Shown in pieces: positions 1 to 9,700 of a stretch of DNA of 64,000 nucleotides (positions within the stretch are counted from its first letter, which is position 1; every line of letters begins with the position of its first letter). This stretch comes from Verrucomicrobiaceae bacterium. Lineage in GTDB: Bacteria; Verrucomicrobiota; Verrucomicrobiia; Verrucomicrobiales; Akkermansiaceae. The position numbers were made by a program, and so were the translations under genes. The stretch lies in contig JAIXQH010000010.1 of NCBI GenBank assembly GCA_027484055.1, positions 186,001 through 250,000 of the forward strand. The letters run 5' to 3'. The notes under the pieces are model-generated. The model was not told the DNA's origin. It ran no database searches and worked only from the letters and a program-made list of their open reading frames with translations.

Positions 1-1305
1 GGTGCCATCACGGCCTTACGTATGCGGCCGGTTGAGACGTTCGACTTCCACCATCCTAATGCCATCACAGCGCATTGGACTCGGGAAAACTTTGAGGTTT
101 TGGGGCAGCGCTTCAGCATCGAGCTCGCCCAGCGAATGAATCTCCCGTTCAATGGCGTGACATTCTGGGTTCATGAACTTTTCTGTTTCGCCTCAGCGGC
201 ACTGGACAGTCCCACTCGGATTCAAGTGCTGGCAGAATCGGTACGGACTGCCAAGGGCCCGAAAATCGAGAAGCTGCAAGCCCTGCTCGGCTTGATTAGC
301 TCACTGATGAGAGTCGTCCTCGTGGCAGACGATCTCGAAGGGTTTTCCTCGGATGAGTCAGCGGCTCTGAAGCTTGCGGCATTTCTTGGAACACTACGTG
401 AGTCAGTGGAACGCATGGATGTGATTCTCTCCGTGAACCAAGATATTTGGTCCAGCGCCTTCTTACCCCGACTCAGCGGTGGTCTCGTTGATCGCTTGTC
501 TGAGGTGATCGTAGAACTCGAACCGCTGACTGAGACAGAAATGTCGGATCTTCTCGACTCACGCGTCCCTGGCCTAGGTCACCGAGTTCTACAACACATC
601 GACATCTCCGCATCCGGGACACACGCTCGCGGAGTCATTCGCGCAGCAGGGCTGGCCTGGCTCAAGGCCACCGCCATGGACAGTATGCAGGCAGGCATCG
701 AAGTGCCACCAGCTCCCGCACTTGAAGCCTTTGCTCCAAGCGCTTGGTCTGACGCCGCTCCCGTCGAGGCGAAGGATCTGCCTCCAGTCGAGCCGCAAGC
801 AGTTGCAGCAGCAACATTCAGTCCGGTCGAGTCTTGGCCTGCCCCCGTCTTCGTCCCCGCACCTGAGGAAACCCTAGAGCCAATTCTAGCTCCTAGCCCG
901 GTCTCTACCTGGGACGCTTTCCAGCAAATCACCCCGGCAACCCCCCACACTCCGGCTGAACCCGGACCGGTGATCGGCGAGCCAGTCTCCACGAATCCGC
1001 CGTTTGAAAACTCCTATGCGGCTCCTGTCGCTTGGAATATCGCTCCGGCTGAAGTTCCAGCCGCTTGGCAGCAAACTACCCCTGTGCCTGCTCCGGCCCA
1101 GCCGGCGAGTCCGTTTGATTCTGCGACTCCCAGTGTTGCCATCTTGGCGGAGGAAAGTCCCTTTGTCGGAATCAATCACACGACTCCTACGGCGGAGTCC
1201 CTTCCGACTCCAGCGACCGCTGCGGTGGGCGCTGTGAGCGATACGGATCGTGTCGATGACCTGCTGCGCCAATTCCGCGAGCGATACGGTCGCGGAGGCT
1301 TGTGA
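1..1305 (+). CDS. 3' part of an uncharacterised ATPase-like protein with a proline/alanine-rich tail (5' end outside window)
   Basis: The frame is open to the left window edge, so the gene is probably cut and the Met at base 22 need not be the start. Counting from that Met, residues 98-105 (VVLVADDL) look like a Walker B strand and residues 135-141 (ILSVNQD) like a sensor-1 strand, which suggests the second half of an AAA/STAND-type P-loop ATPase; a Walker A motif would lie upstream. Residues from about 230 to 410 are rich in Pro, Ala, Glu and Thr and look disordered, followed by a short charged C-terminal segment. It ends 64 bp before nuoD on the same strand, so it may be co-transcribed, but nothing ties its function to complex I. 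No family name can be given. Confidence 0.55.
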   Translation, partial: GAITALRMRPVETFDFHHPNAITAHWTRENFEVLGQRFSIELAQRMNLPFNGVTFWVHELFCFASAALDSPTRIQVLAESVRTAKGPKIEKLQALLGLISSLMRVVLVADDLEGFSSDESAALKLAAFLGTLRESVERMDVILSVNQDIWSSAFLPRLSGGLVDRLSEVIVELEPLTETEMSDLLDSRVPGLGHRVLQHIDISASGTHARGVIRAAGLAWLKATAMDSMQAGIEVPPAPALEAFAPSAWSDAAPVEAKDLPPVEPQAVAAATFSPVESWPAPVFVPAPEETLEPILAPSPVSTWDAFQQITPATPHTPAEPGPVIGEPVSTNPPFENSYAAPVAWNIAPAEVPAAWQQTTPVPAPAQPASPFDSATPSVAILAEESPFVGINHTTPTAESLPTPATAAVGAVSDTDRVDDLLRQFRERYGRGGL

Positions 1306-1369
1306 AATTTTTCACAAAGCCCTTGCGAAATTGCCAGCTTTGGGCGTTTCTCTTGGCGGCAAAACAGGC

Positions 1370-2629
1370 ATGAGCACCACTATTCAAGAAATCGAGGCAC
1401 CCGACAGCATCGCCCGCACCGCCCGTGCTGCTGACCATTACCATTCTGTGACCGATGACCTCGTCGGAGAGCGAATGGTGCTTAACATGGGGCCTTCTCA
1501 CCCAGCGACTCACGGAGTTCTGCGACTCATTTTAGAGCTAAATGGCGAGGTTATTCACTCCGCAGATCCGGATGTGGGCTTCCTCCACCGCGGAGATGAA
1601 AAAATCGCTGAGAACATGCATTACAACCAGTTCGTTCCCTACACGGATCGTCTGGATTACTTGGCCCCGCTCGCCAACAACGTTGCCTACGCCTGTGCGG
1701 TGGAGAAATTGATGGGTTGGACCCTGCCGCCGCGTGGCCAGGCACTGCGCGTGCTCTGCTGCGAACTGGCCCGCATTTCCTCCCACATGCTCGGAGTCGG
1801 CGTCTGCGCGATGGACGTCGGTGCGATGACCGTTTTCCTTTACACCTTCACCGAGCGGGAAAAGGTTTACAACCTCTGTGAACAGCTCACCGGCGCTCGG
1901 TTCACCACCTCATACACCCGCGTCGGTGGCCAAGTTCGCGACATGCCACCCGGATTCGAGGCTTCCGTCCGCACCTTTCTGGATGAGTGCCTCGTCACCA
2001 TCGGAGAAATTGGTAAGCTCCTGGATAAAAACAAAATCTTCCTCGACCGGATGGTCAACGTCGGCGTGATTTCCAAAGAATCCGCCATCTCCTTCGGCAT
2101 GACAGGGCCGAATCTCCGCGCGTCTGGCGTGGCTCGCGATTTACGCAAAGACAGCCCCTACCTTGGCTACGAAAAATACGAGTTCGACATCCCGATCGCG
2201 GACGAAGGTGACTGCTACGCCCGTTACCAATGCCGGATGGAGGAAATGCGTCAATCCATCCTCATTTGCCGCCAAGTGCTCGACACCATGCCAGACGGGC
2301 CAATCAATCTTGCAGATTCCAAGAGCATCCTCCCCGACAAGGAGCGTGTGATGATGTCCATGGAGGAACTCATCCACCACTTCATCGTCTCTACACAAGG
2401 CATCAATGCCCCAGCCGGTGAGGTTTACTTCGCGGCAGAAAATCCAAAAGGCGAGCTTGGATTCTTCATCCATTCTAAAGGTGGCGGCGTTCCGTATCGC
2501 TTGAAGATCCGTAGCCCCTCGTTCTGCAATCTCGCCATCACCTCACGGCTCCTGCCTGGGCACATGGTTTCCGATATTCCCGCCATCCTTGGCTCACTCG
2601 ACTTCGTGATGGGTGAGTGTGATCGTTAA
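1370..2629 (+). CDS. nuoD: NADH-quinone oxidoreductase subunit D
   Basis: This is the 49-kDa-type subunit of respiratory complex I; with NuoB it forms the quinone-binding cavity in the peripheral arm. The 419-residue length is normal. Family hallmarks are visible: NMGPSHPATHGVLR near the N-terminus, FLHRGDEKIAE, the RDMPPGF segment and the C-terminal DFVMGECDR, close to the usual GxxDxVxGExDR ending. I start it at the ATG at 1370 (MSTTIQEIE), because the 40 upstream in-frame codons overlap the previous gene and do not resemble the family. It is followed 22 bp later by nuoE on the same strand. No nuoC lies directly upstream and no nuoF downstream, so the complex I genes of this genome are probably split over several loci. 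Confidence 0.95.
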   Translation: MSTTIQEIEAPDSIARTARAADHYHSVTDDLVGERMVLNMGPSHPATHGVLRLILELNGEVIHSADPDVGFLHRGDEKIAENMHYNQFVPYTDRLDYLAPLANNVAYACAVEKLMGWTLPPRGQALRVLCCELARISSHMLGVGVCAMDVGAMTVFLYTFTEREKVYNLCEQLTGARFTTSYTRVGGQVRDMPPGFEASVRTFLDECLVTIGEIGKLLDKNKIFLDRMVNVGVISKESAISFGMTGPNLRASGVARDLRKDSPYLGYEKYEFDIPIADEGDCYARYQCRMEEMRQSILICRQVLDTMPDGPINLADSKSILPDKERVMMSMEELIHHFIVSTQGINAPAGEVYFAAENPKGELGFFIHSKGGGVPYRLKIRSPSFCNLAITSRLLPGHMVSDIPAILGSLDFVMGECDR

Positions 2630-2651
2630 TTCGCTTTAAATTTCAGTCCAG

Positions 2652-3227
2652 ATGTCCCACTCCGCCCTCGAAGAATCGGTCGCCTCGCATGAGACTCCCG
2701 GCAGTCAGTTTTATCCCGCCTTCGCCATCACTCCTGAGTTAGAGGCTGAGGCGGATGCCCGGATCTCCCACTACCCGGAAAGTAAGCGTGCGGCGACCTT
2801 GCCGTTGCTCCACATCGTCCAACACAAATTTGGTTTCATTTCCGCGCCTTCCATAGAGTGGGTGGCGGCGAAGTTAGGTATCGAGCCGATCAAAGTGCTG
2901 GAAGTGGTGAGTTTCTACCCAGGTTTCCGCCAATCGGCACCGGGGAAATTCCATATCCGCGTTTGTCGCACCCTCTCGTGCGCGATGGGGGGAAGCTATG
3001 AGTTGATGGAGCGCCTCGCGGAGCTTACCGGCATTGATCGCTCTGACAATGACTCTCATCATCACCCCATCAGCGTTTCTCCATGTGGTAAGTTTTCCCT
3101 AGAGTTCGCCGAGTGCCTTGCTTCCTGTGGCACCGCACCCGTTTGCTTGGTGAACGATGATTTCCACGAGGCCGTCGCGCCGGGAAAAGCGGAAGAACTC
3201 CTCGCAAAATACGCGCCGCTGGGCTGA
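2652..3227 (+). CDS. nuoE: NADH-quinone oxidoreductase subunit E (24-kDa type, thioredoxin-like 2Fe-2S)
   Basis: NuoE carries the N1a [2Fe-2S] cluster of the NADH dehydrogenase module of complex I. The 191-residue protein has the expected helical N-terminal part (HYPESKRAATLPLLH, then the EVVSFYPGF segment) and a thioredoxin-like C-terminal part with the four ligands in the family spacing CX4C (CRTLSC) and CX3C (CLASC). It forms a two-gene unit with nuoD. The NuoF subunit that normally binds it is not encoded next to it. A hairpin just after the stop codon closes the unit. Confidence 0.95.
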   Translation: MSHSALEESVASHETPGSQFYPAFAITPELEAEADARISHYPESKRAATLPLLHIVQHKFGFISAPSIEWVAAKLGIEPIKVLEVVSFYPGFRQSAPGKFHIRVCRTLSCAMGGSYELMERLAELTGIDRSDNDSHHHPISVSPCGKFSLEFAECLASCGTAPVCLVNDDFHEAVAPGKAEELLAKYAPLG

Positions 3228-3248
3228 GCCAGTTGCGGCGGGCGTTCC

Positions 3249-3284
3249 CACTGCCAAAGCGCCGTTTGGGGGCTCTTGGCAGTG
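3249..3284. terminator. Hairpin between the convergent nuoE and PEP-CTERM genes
   Basis: CACTGCCAA at 3249-3257 pairs perfectly with TTGGCAGTG at 3276-3284, and the inner six bases pair with one mismatch around a 7-base loop. A short T-containing stretch follows on the plus strand. It sits 21 bp after the nuoE stop and just before the end of the convergent minus-strand gene, so it can serve both. The U-tract is weak. Confidence 0.6.
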
Positions 3285-3295
3285 ATTTAATCATC

Positions 3296-3952
3296 TTACC
3301 TCCGACGTCTTAACAGGCTCAGGACGCCGACGGCACCCAGCAGAATCGCGGATGGCTCTGGAATGGGTTGATTGACGAAGGGTTTGGAATCCGAGCCATT
3401 GCTGCCAATTTCTTGCACGTGCATGCCAATCCGGATGGACCCGGCTGCCAGACCTGCGATCACTTGATCGTAGTTCACGCCGATGAAATCGAAGGTGCCA
3501 GTCTCGCCCGGGTCTAAGCCTTTCTGAGACTGTGGATTGTTTGGCGAAAAGCGATAGTCCGCTGAGAAGTTGATCTCATTTCCGCCGGGCAAATTACTCG
3601 GGCTACCACCCGATTCGTAAGACACCGTGGAGGAACTCAGTCCGCTATTGAAGGATCTCGAGGTGGGGACAAAGCTTGGATTCACATCCCAATAAATCTG
3701 AGTCACCGTAGGACGCGAGGCTGTCACGGTGCTTCCATTGATCACGGATTGATTCGTAAAACTGAAACGCGTTCCAGTGCCCATATTCGAGACGAGAGCA
3801 TCGATATCAATGACGCTAAGTGAGGCGTCATTAAGGTCAGCTGCACGAAACAGCGTGAAGTTCAACGAGGTTTGTGCTTGAGCCATGGGCATGGCGCTCG
3901 ACACAGCGATTCCAAACAGGAGTACAAGTCTCCACAGAGATATCATGTTCAT
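3296..3952 (-). CDS. PEP-CTERM sorting-domain protein
   Basis: This 218-residue secreted protein has a signal peptide at residues 1-26 (hydrophobic LVLLFGIAVSSAM, then AQA). The C-terminus has the PEP-CTERM signal: PIPEPSA, a hydrophobic helix and four arginines. In exosortase systems this tag is recognised, cleaved and used to fix the protein to the cell envelope or extracellular matrix. The body is rich in Ser, Asn, Gly and Thr and has no recognisable enzyme domain. The start at 3952 is the first Met of the signal peptide; a second Met two codons later would also work. The function of the mature domain is unknown. Confidence 0.85.
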   Translation of the reverse strand: MNMISLWRLVLLFGIAVSSAMPMAQAQTSLNFTLFRAADLNDASLSVIDIDALVSNMGTGTRFSFTNQSVINGSTVTASRPTVTQIYWDVNPSFVPTSRSFNSGLSSSTVSYESGGSPSNLPGGNEINFSADYRFSPNNPQSQKGLDPGETGTFDFIGVNYDQVIAGLAAGSIRIGMHVQEIGSNGSDSKPFVNQPIPEPSAILLGAVGVLSLLRRRR

Positions 3953-4230
3953 GGGGCGGGGTGAGTTGGGGGAGCAACCGCTGCCGATCGGGGGAAAGAC
4001 AACGCGCGGGAAATACGAGTTAACCCATCATAAAACAATCACTTTCAAGTGCGTATTTTTTAATATTCAGCTTATGTTATTTATTAACTATCTTTAATTA
4101 TTAAAAACCGCGATTTATACCCGAGTCGGGTGGCGGAATCTCAAGGCTGGCGAGCGTTTAGAGAAAGCAGACAATTGTCGATAAATCGCCCTTGCTAAGT
4201 CCCAGCGCTCTGAATAGACCGTCGCCCGCT
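3953..4230. other. AT-rich divergent intergenic region
   Basis: About 280 bp separate the divergent PEP-CTERM and HAD genes. Bases 4030-4110 are much more AT-rich than the surroundings, with runs of T and A, and are the likely promoter region for one or both genes. I could not assign -35 and -10 boxes with confidence, and I see no gene here. Confidence 0.4.
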
Positions 4231-4845
4231 ATGGCAAGTATCGGTCCTTTCTCCTTTCCCAAGAGTGGTTTTGATGGTGTAGTTTTCGATTGCGACGGCA
4301 CGCTCGTCGACTCGATGTCGGTGCATTTTGAAGCCTGGTGTGAGGCGCTCTCGATTTACGGAGCGAGTGGCATTTTCAAAGAGGACGTCTTTTTCGCCAT
4401 GGGCGGGAGACCGACCTTGGACATCGTCGTAGAGCTGAACGATGAATACAACCTACGCTTGGACCCAGTTGCGGTGGCCCAGGCGAAACGCGAGTGTTTC
4501 CTCAAGCGTCTGGATCAAGTGACTTTGATCGATGAAGTGGCGCAATTCGCAGAGAGTCTGCGGGGTAAAGTTCCGATGGCGATTGCCACGGGCGGCTCGC
4601 GCTTCGTGATCGAGAAGACTCTGAAAATCGTCGGGATTTCCGATTGGTTCGACGAGGTGGTGACGGCAGATGACGTCACAGAAGGGAAGCCTTCACCCGA
4701 AATTTTCCTCAAGGCTGCTAGGTTGCTCGGTGTGGATCCACGGAAATGCTTAGCGCTCGAAGATGCCCCAGCCGGGATTCTTTCAGCTCAGCTGGCAGGC
4801 ATGCAAGTGATCGCCATTCCCTCGCCATTGGTGGTTTGTAAATAA
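4231..4845 (+). CDS. HAD-superfamily phosphatase, beta-phosphoglucomutase/phosphatase-like
   Basis: The protein has the HAD motifs in order: motif I DCDGTLVDS near residue 20 with the nucleophile Asp and the second Asp, motif II TGGS in the middle, the conserved Lys in EGKPSPEIF, and motif IV LEDAPAGI. The helical cap between motifs I and II is of the beta-phosphoglucomutase type. Such enzymes dephosphorylate or isomerise small sugar phosphates in the cytoplasm; the substrate cannot be read from the sequence. The ATG at 4231 gives 204 residues. The frame extends to a TTG at 4192, but those 13 residues look non-coding. It stands alone between two minus-strand genes. Confidence 0.85.
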   Translation: MASIGPFSFPKSGFDGVVFDCDGTLVDSMSVHFEAWCEALSIYGASGIFKEDVFFAMGGRPTLDIVVELNDEYNLRLDPVAVAQAKRECFLKRLDQVTLIDEVAQFAESLRGKVPMAIATGGSRFVIEKTLKIVGISDWFDEVVTADDVTEGKPSPEIFLKAARLLGVDPRKCLALEDAPAGILSAQLAGMQVIAIPSPLVVCK

Positions 4846-4868
4846 CGAGGAGATGGGCCGCCAGAGCC

Positions 4869-6578
4869 TCAACGGTTGCCGGCGGGCTTGTCGAGTGGAC
4901 CGAGTGCCGGTGTGATGGCCCAGTCTGGTCCGAGCCACTCGGCGCGAAGATCGCGGAAGGGGAGTTTACGGTGATCTTCTACTGCGATGTAGCGAGGGTT
5001 GAGATGGGGAATGTAACGGTCAGCGACCCGGGATTTGAGCCAGGTGTTGAGTTCTTTGAAGAGTCTGCGGGCCGTGTCGGGTTGTTTCTCGGCTAGGTCG
5101 ATTTTCTCATAGGGATCGGCAGCGAGATCGTAGAGGTGGACCTCACCGTTCCAGTTGAAAATCAGCTTATCCTTGCCATGGCGGATCGCGGAATGAGGAG
5201 TGAGCGGCAGCCCATCGACAGGGGAAGGGGCATGGACATTGAAGGGGTAGTGCCAGTAGAAGGTGTCTTTGGCGTAGTTTTTTCCAGCGTTCGTGGGATC
5301 GCTGAAGAGCGGGCGCAGTGAACGTCCATCGATGTCGGAGGGGGCTGTACCGCCTGAGAAATCAACCAAAGTGGGCAAGAGGTCGGTGGAGTCCACAGGG
5401 GTGTCAGACCAGACGCCTTTGGGGATGAGGCCACCGGGTGACCAGAACGTCAAGGGGACGCGGATGCCACCTTCGTAGAGGCAGGCTTTCCCACCGAAAA
5501 AGGGCGCGTTGTCCGTGGGGGGAATCTCGCCAGGTTTGTTCGTCCAGTCGATGCCGCCGTTGTCGCTCATGAAGACAAAGATGGTGTTTTTCGCGAGGCC
5601 GGTTTGTTCAAGCGTGCGAATGATGCGCCCCACGGAGTCGTCCAAGGATTTCACCATGGCGGCATAGACCGGATCGCGCTGACCGTTCCAGCCTAGGGTG
5701 GACTTCGCTTTGAAATGGGCGATGTCTTCAGGCTTGGCTTGCCATGGGCTGTGAACCCCAAAGGCGCAGTGGTAGAGGAGGAAGGGTTTGTCCGATTTCG
5801 CGGCATCGCGGAGGAAGGACTCTGCATGGGCGGCTTGCTCGTCGGTGAGGTAGGCGTTGCCGAGGTCGGGGCCGGATTTGCCCTGGCGGAGCTCGTGTTG
5901 TGGCATTTCCGGGAACCATTTGGTTTTACGATCCCAGAGTTTTCTCCAGTCAAAATGGGGCGAACCGCCACTGTCGTAGTAGGCGAGTTCTTCAAATCCA
6001 TGATCGCTTGGCTGCCAGCCTTGTGCGCCATGACCGCCGAGATGCCACTTGCCCATGAAGGCATTCCGGTAACCGACGAGGTAGGAGGGTAGCGTCCGGT
6101 CGGTGCGGCCGTGGTCACCAGCTTGGCCAGTGGGCAGTGCGGTGAGAGCCTTGCCGTTGATGAGCGGCTGTTGCTCAGGAATCGCGTCCCCCCAGTAGAG
6201 GCTATCTTGGGCTAACCAGCCTGCGGGTGGGGTGGTGTTTGTGTTGTAAAACGTCCGCACGGAGCCGGCAGTCGCAGTCGTGACACCGAGGGCGGCACCG
6301 TTTTTTCCGGTCAGCAGGCTCGCACGAGTGGGTGAGCAAAGTGGGCAAGCGTAGGTGGTGGAAAAAGAAAATCCCTCGCGGACGATGCGGTCGATATTCG
6401 GCGTTTCAAAAAACTGCTGAGCCGCCGGTGTTTTGGTAAAGCGCTCGGCGTAGGCGTTCACATCACAGATGCCCAAGTCATCCGCAAGGAAGAATACGAA
6501 GTTGGGGCGCTCAGTAGCTGCAATGGCACACAGCGAGGAGCTGAGAAGAATGAGGCTAAAAAAAATACGATGGGACAT
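4869..6578 (-). CDS. Secreted sulfatase (arylsulfatase family)
   Basis: This is a 569-residue alkaline-phosphatase-fold sulfatase. A signal peptide covers about residues 1-21 (IFFSLILLSSSLCAIA). The metal-binding RPNFVFFLADDLG follows at residue 24. The activation motif is CSPTRASLLTG with Cys81, the residue that a formylglycine-generating enzyme would convert. GKWHLGGHG and MSDNGG are further active-site segments. It probably removes sulfate esters from polysaccharides outside the cytoplasm, as is usual in this phylum. I chose the Met at 6578 because it begins the signal peptide; the 44 codons upstream in frame look non-coding. A divergent protease operon starts 146 bp away. Confidence 0.9.
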   Translation of the reverse strand: MSHRIFFSLILLSSSLCAIAATERPNFVFFLADDLGICDVNAYAERFTKTPAAQQFFETPNIDRIVREGFSFSTTYACPLCSPTRASLLTGKNGAALGVTTATAGSVRTFYNTNTTPPAGWLAQDSLYWGDAIPEQQPLINGKALTALPTGQAGDHGRTDRTLPSYLVGYRNAFMGKWHLGGHGAQGWQPSDHGFEELAYYDSGGSPHFDWRKLWDRKTKWFPEMPQHELRQGKSGPDLGNAYLTDEQAAHAESFLRDAAKSDKPFLLYHCAFGVHSPWQAKPEDIAHFKAKSTLGWNGQRDPVYAAMVKSLDDSVGRIIRTLEQTGLAKNTIFVFMSDNGGIDWTNKPGEIPPTDNAPFFGGKACLYEGGIRVPLTFWSPGGLIPKGVWSDTPVDSTDLLPTLVDFSGGTAPSDIDGRSLRPLFSDPTNAGKNYAKDTFYWHYPFNVHAPSPVDGLPLTPHSAIRHGKDKLIFNWNGEVHLYDLAADPYEKIDLAEKQPDTARRLFKELNTWLKSRVADRYIPHLNPRYIAVEDHRKLPFRDLRAEWLGPDWAITPALGPLDKPAGNR

Positions 6579-6674
6579 GGCGTTTATAAAAAATGCGGTG
6601 ACTCGGGAGGAGATGGCAAGCCATTCTATCCCGTAAAAACGGGCTAGCGGCGCTGTTTCTTGTGCCATAACATA

Positions 6675-6701
6675 TTGACAGGACATCGATAACGCTACGA
6701 C
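6675..6701 (+). promoter_or_regulatory. Possible promoter of the protease/sensor/regulator operon
   Basis: A perfect -35-like TTGACA lies at 6675-6680, and a weak -10-like TACGAC follows after 15 bases, ending 24 bp before the ATG at 6725. The -10 box and the spacing are poor, so this is only a candidate. It lies in the divergent gap with the sulfatase gene. Confidence 0.25.
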
Positions 6702-6724
6702 GTTTCCCAAAATCTAAACCCATT

Positions 6725-9700
6725 ATGCAATTTCACACTCCCACTCGGGTATTAGTGGCCTTCTTCATGACGGCTCAACTCGCACCCGCTGTCATGTACA
6801 ATCGTGACACGGGGAGTGCCAAGTCGGTTTCGCTTGCGACTTTGCAGCCGTTTAGAAGTCGGGCGACCCTTTCGAACTGCTCTGCGGTGTTGATTGCTCC
6901 AAATGTGATTCTCAGCGCAGCCCACTGTGTAAATTACGCAGCGACTGGCTCGGTCGACGTATTTTGGAACGGCCAGACACGCGCGGGTGCCGTTTTCACG
7001 AACATCGGCGCGGATCATTTATTGATCGTTACGGGCACGAATTTCGACACCACCCTCGGGAGAATGACGGCCCCCTACTCGGGGACCACTGAACTCAATC
7101 GGCTTGCATGGAAAGTGGCATCAGGAGGCAACGGTGTCATTGGGACCGGCGGCTTCGGTCCGGCCTATGATGGGGTGGGTCGTGCCATGACCAATCGGAT
7201 CGAGGTGAACAACGTCGCGACTCCGCCAAACCCCGTGACCACGGACTGGCTGTATTATGATTTCGACGGCCCTCCCAGCCTGCCCCAATCGAACCGTGCG
7301 ACGACCCTTTACGAAGGTGGCACCGCCCCGGGCGATTCGGGCGGACCACTCTACATGTATGAAAATGGCAGGTGGTGGGTGATCGGCGTCACCAGTGGAC
7401 CGGATGCTGGATTCTACCGAGATGGAAGGGTCCGGACCGACATGGCTCAAATCGAATCTATCACCGGCTACTCATGGGCGCGTCCTACCACACCGAAACT
7501 TGAAATGCGCTGGCTGGCGCAAGACCTCACAAGCACGGTGACGAATGGCTCGACCGTTAGCACTTGGCCGCGCCAAGGCGGGACGGATGCTTGGAGCAAT
7601 AGTGTGCCGAGTGGTGCTGTTGGTTCTGCCACTCTAGCCCATGCCGCCACTCCGACTGGGACAGCGGCCCTCAATTTTGCGGGGAACGCCCGCTTGGTTT
7701 TACCCGCCCCTTCGAACCCCATCGCCGGGAAAACCGCATTTTCCGTGGCCATGGTCGTAAGGGCGAATGCGGTCGGTCTTGGTGCAGAAACCAATGGAGT
7801 GGACAACACAGGGCTGCTCGATGCAGATGAAGCCGGAATCGTCAATGACTGGGGGCTGGTCCTGCCCTCGACCGGTAAACCTGGTCTCAGTGTGGGTAAA
7901 ACAGACACCACCACCGACACGACCGCCTACCATGGCGGAAGCAGCATCGTCGATGGTCAATGGCACGTGGTCGTGGCGACATGGGACGGCTCGGAAGTCA
8001 CCGGTGATGCCGTAGGTCTGGACAGAAATTGCTCCGTCTATGTCGATGGCGTGGCTAACGTGTCTCGTAAGCAAGCGGCAGAGTTTCTCAATGTGGCCAG
8101 AAATTCAGCGTCGCTCACACTGGGTGGAAGCCGCAACTCGGCACGGTTTTTAGACGGCCGCATCGCCGAAGTCAGGCTTTACAGCGGCGCGTTAGATGCA
8201 ACGGACGTCGATGCCGTGATCAAGGAATTGAGAAACACTCATCTCCAACGCCAGGTGTCATTAACCCTCACTAAGCCTACGAAAAGCCGCGTGATCATGG
8301 CTCGTTCCCAAGGCCTCATCATCGACGGAACGCTAGTAGGCACTTCGCCGACCGTGAGCCTTACCCAAGTAAGCGGCCCGGGCAGCGCCTCCTTTTCCAG
8401 TAGCACTGTTCTGCCGGCACGGGTGACATTTCCAGTCAATGGAACTTATCAATTGAACGTTACGGCAAGCGATGGCCCATCCACCGCCGTGCAATCCATT
8501 ACCGTGGAAGTGGTGACGACCATGCCTACGGTAACCGACACCAGTTCGCCAGTGTCGGCAGCATGGACGGCGCAGAACATCGGCGACGCAGCTACCACAA
8601 GCGCTTCAGAGACCTTAGGCGCGACTACTGCCACTATCACCGGCTCTGGGCTAGGGCTTCAGGAAATTAGCGACTCGATCCGCTTCGTCTGGAAGCCGCT
8701 CACAGGAGATGGTTCTATCACGGCCCGGGTGACTGGATTTCAGAGTGACAATGGGGGGCAAGCCCACGCGGGTGTAATGATGCGCTCAGCACTCAACCGT
8801 GAGAGCACCAATGTGGCAGCCAGCATCAGTGGCGGTGTCAATGGGATCGGGCTACAGTTTTCCAGAAGGACCGAAGAAGCCTCCTACACCGAACCCACTC
8901 CCTACAATCTAGAAGTTCCCTACTGGGTCAGAGTGAGACGCGTCGGCACCACCGTCACCGCCTTCCACAGTGCGGACGGTGTGACTTGGGTGCAACAGGG
9001 GCCAAGCACCACCATCAGCACCCTGCCAAACAGCGCCTTGTGGGGGCTGGCCGTAACGGCTCAGACGAATGTAGAGCTGAGCGACGCACGTTTTGATAAC
9101 ATTTTGCTCGAGCCACTTGGCGGGCAAGCCGCTCCCGGGAATGTTTGGACCGGTGCAGACATCGGTGCTCCGACCGTGGCAGGGTCAAATACGCTTTCCG
9201 GAAGTACTCGCACTCTCAATGGCAGCGGCGCCGACATCGGTGGCACCAGCGATCAATTCTATTTCCTCTCTCAATCTTATGCCGGAGACGCCCAGCTCAC
9301 CGCGCGTGTCATCTCACAAGGCGAGACCGCTGCTGCTGCTAAGGCCGGGGTGATGATCCGCGCCTCGGCCACAGCGACGGCAGAAAATGCTTACATCGCC
9401 GTCACTCCGCGGGTCGGTATTCCCTTTCAAACGCGCTCAGTCGCCGCCGGAGCGACGACTGCGACCGCCACTGGCACCACCAAGTTCACCCCGCCTTACT
9501 GGGTCAGGCTCACCCGCACTGCGAATTCCTTCAGTTGCTTCCGTTCGGTGAATGGGACCACTTGGGCGCAACTTGGACCCGCTGTCACTGTCGCAGATGC
9601 ACCCGCCACGATGTTTACCGGTCTGCACCTAGCCTCGGTGAATAACAATGGAAACTCCCGGGTGTTTTACGACAACATCGCCCTAGTGGAAAACGCGACC

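Noticed and set aside
7468..8074. Minus-strand frames opposite the large secreted protein
   Set aside because: They lie opposite a continuous, domain-rich coding sequence and show no family features.
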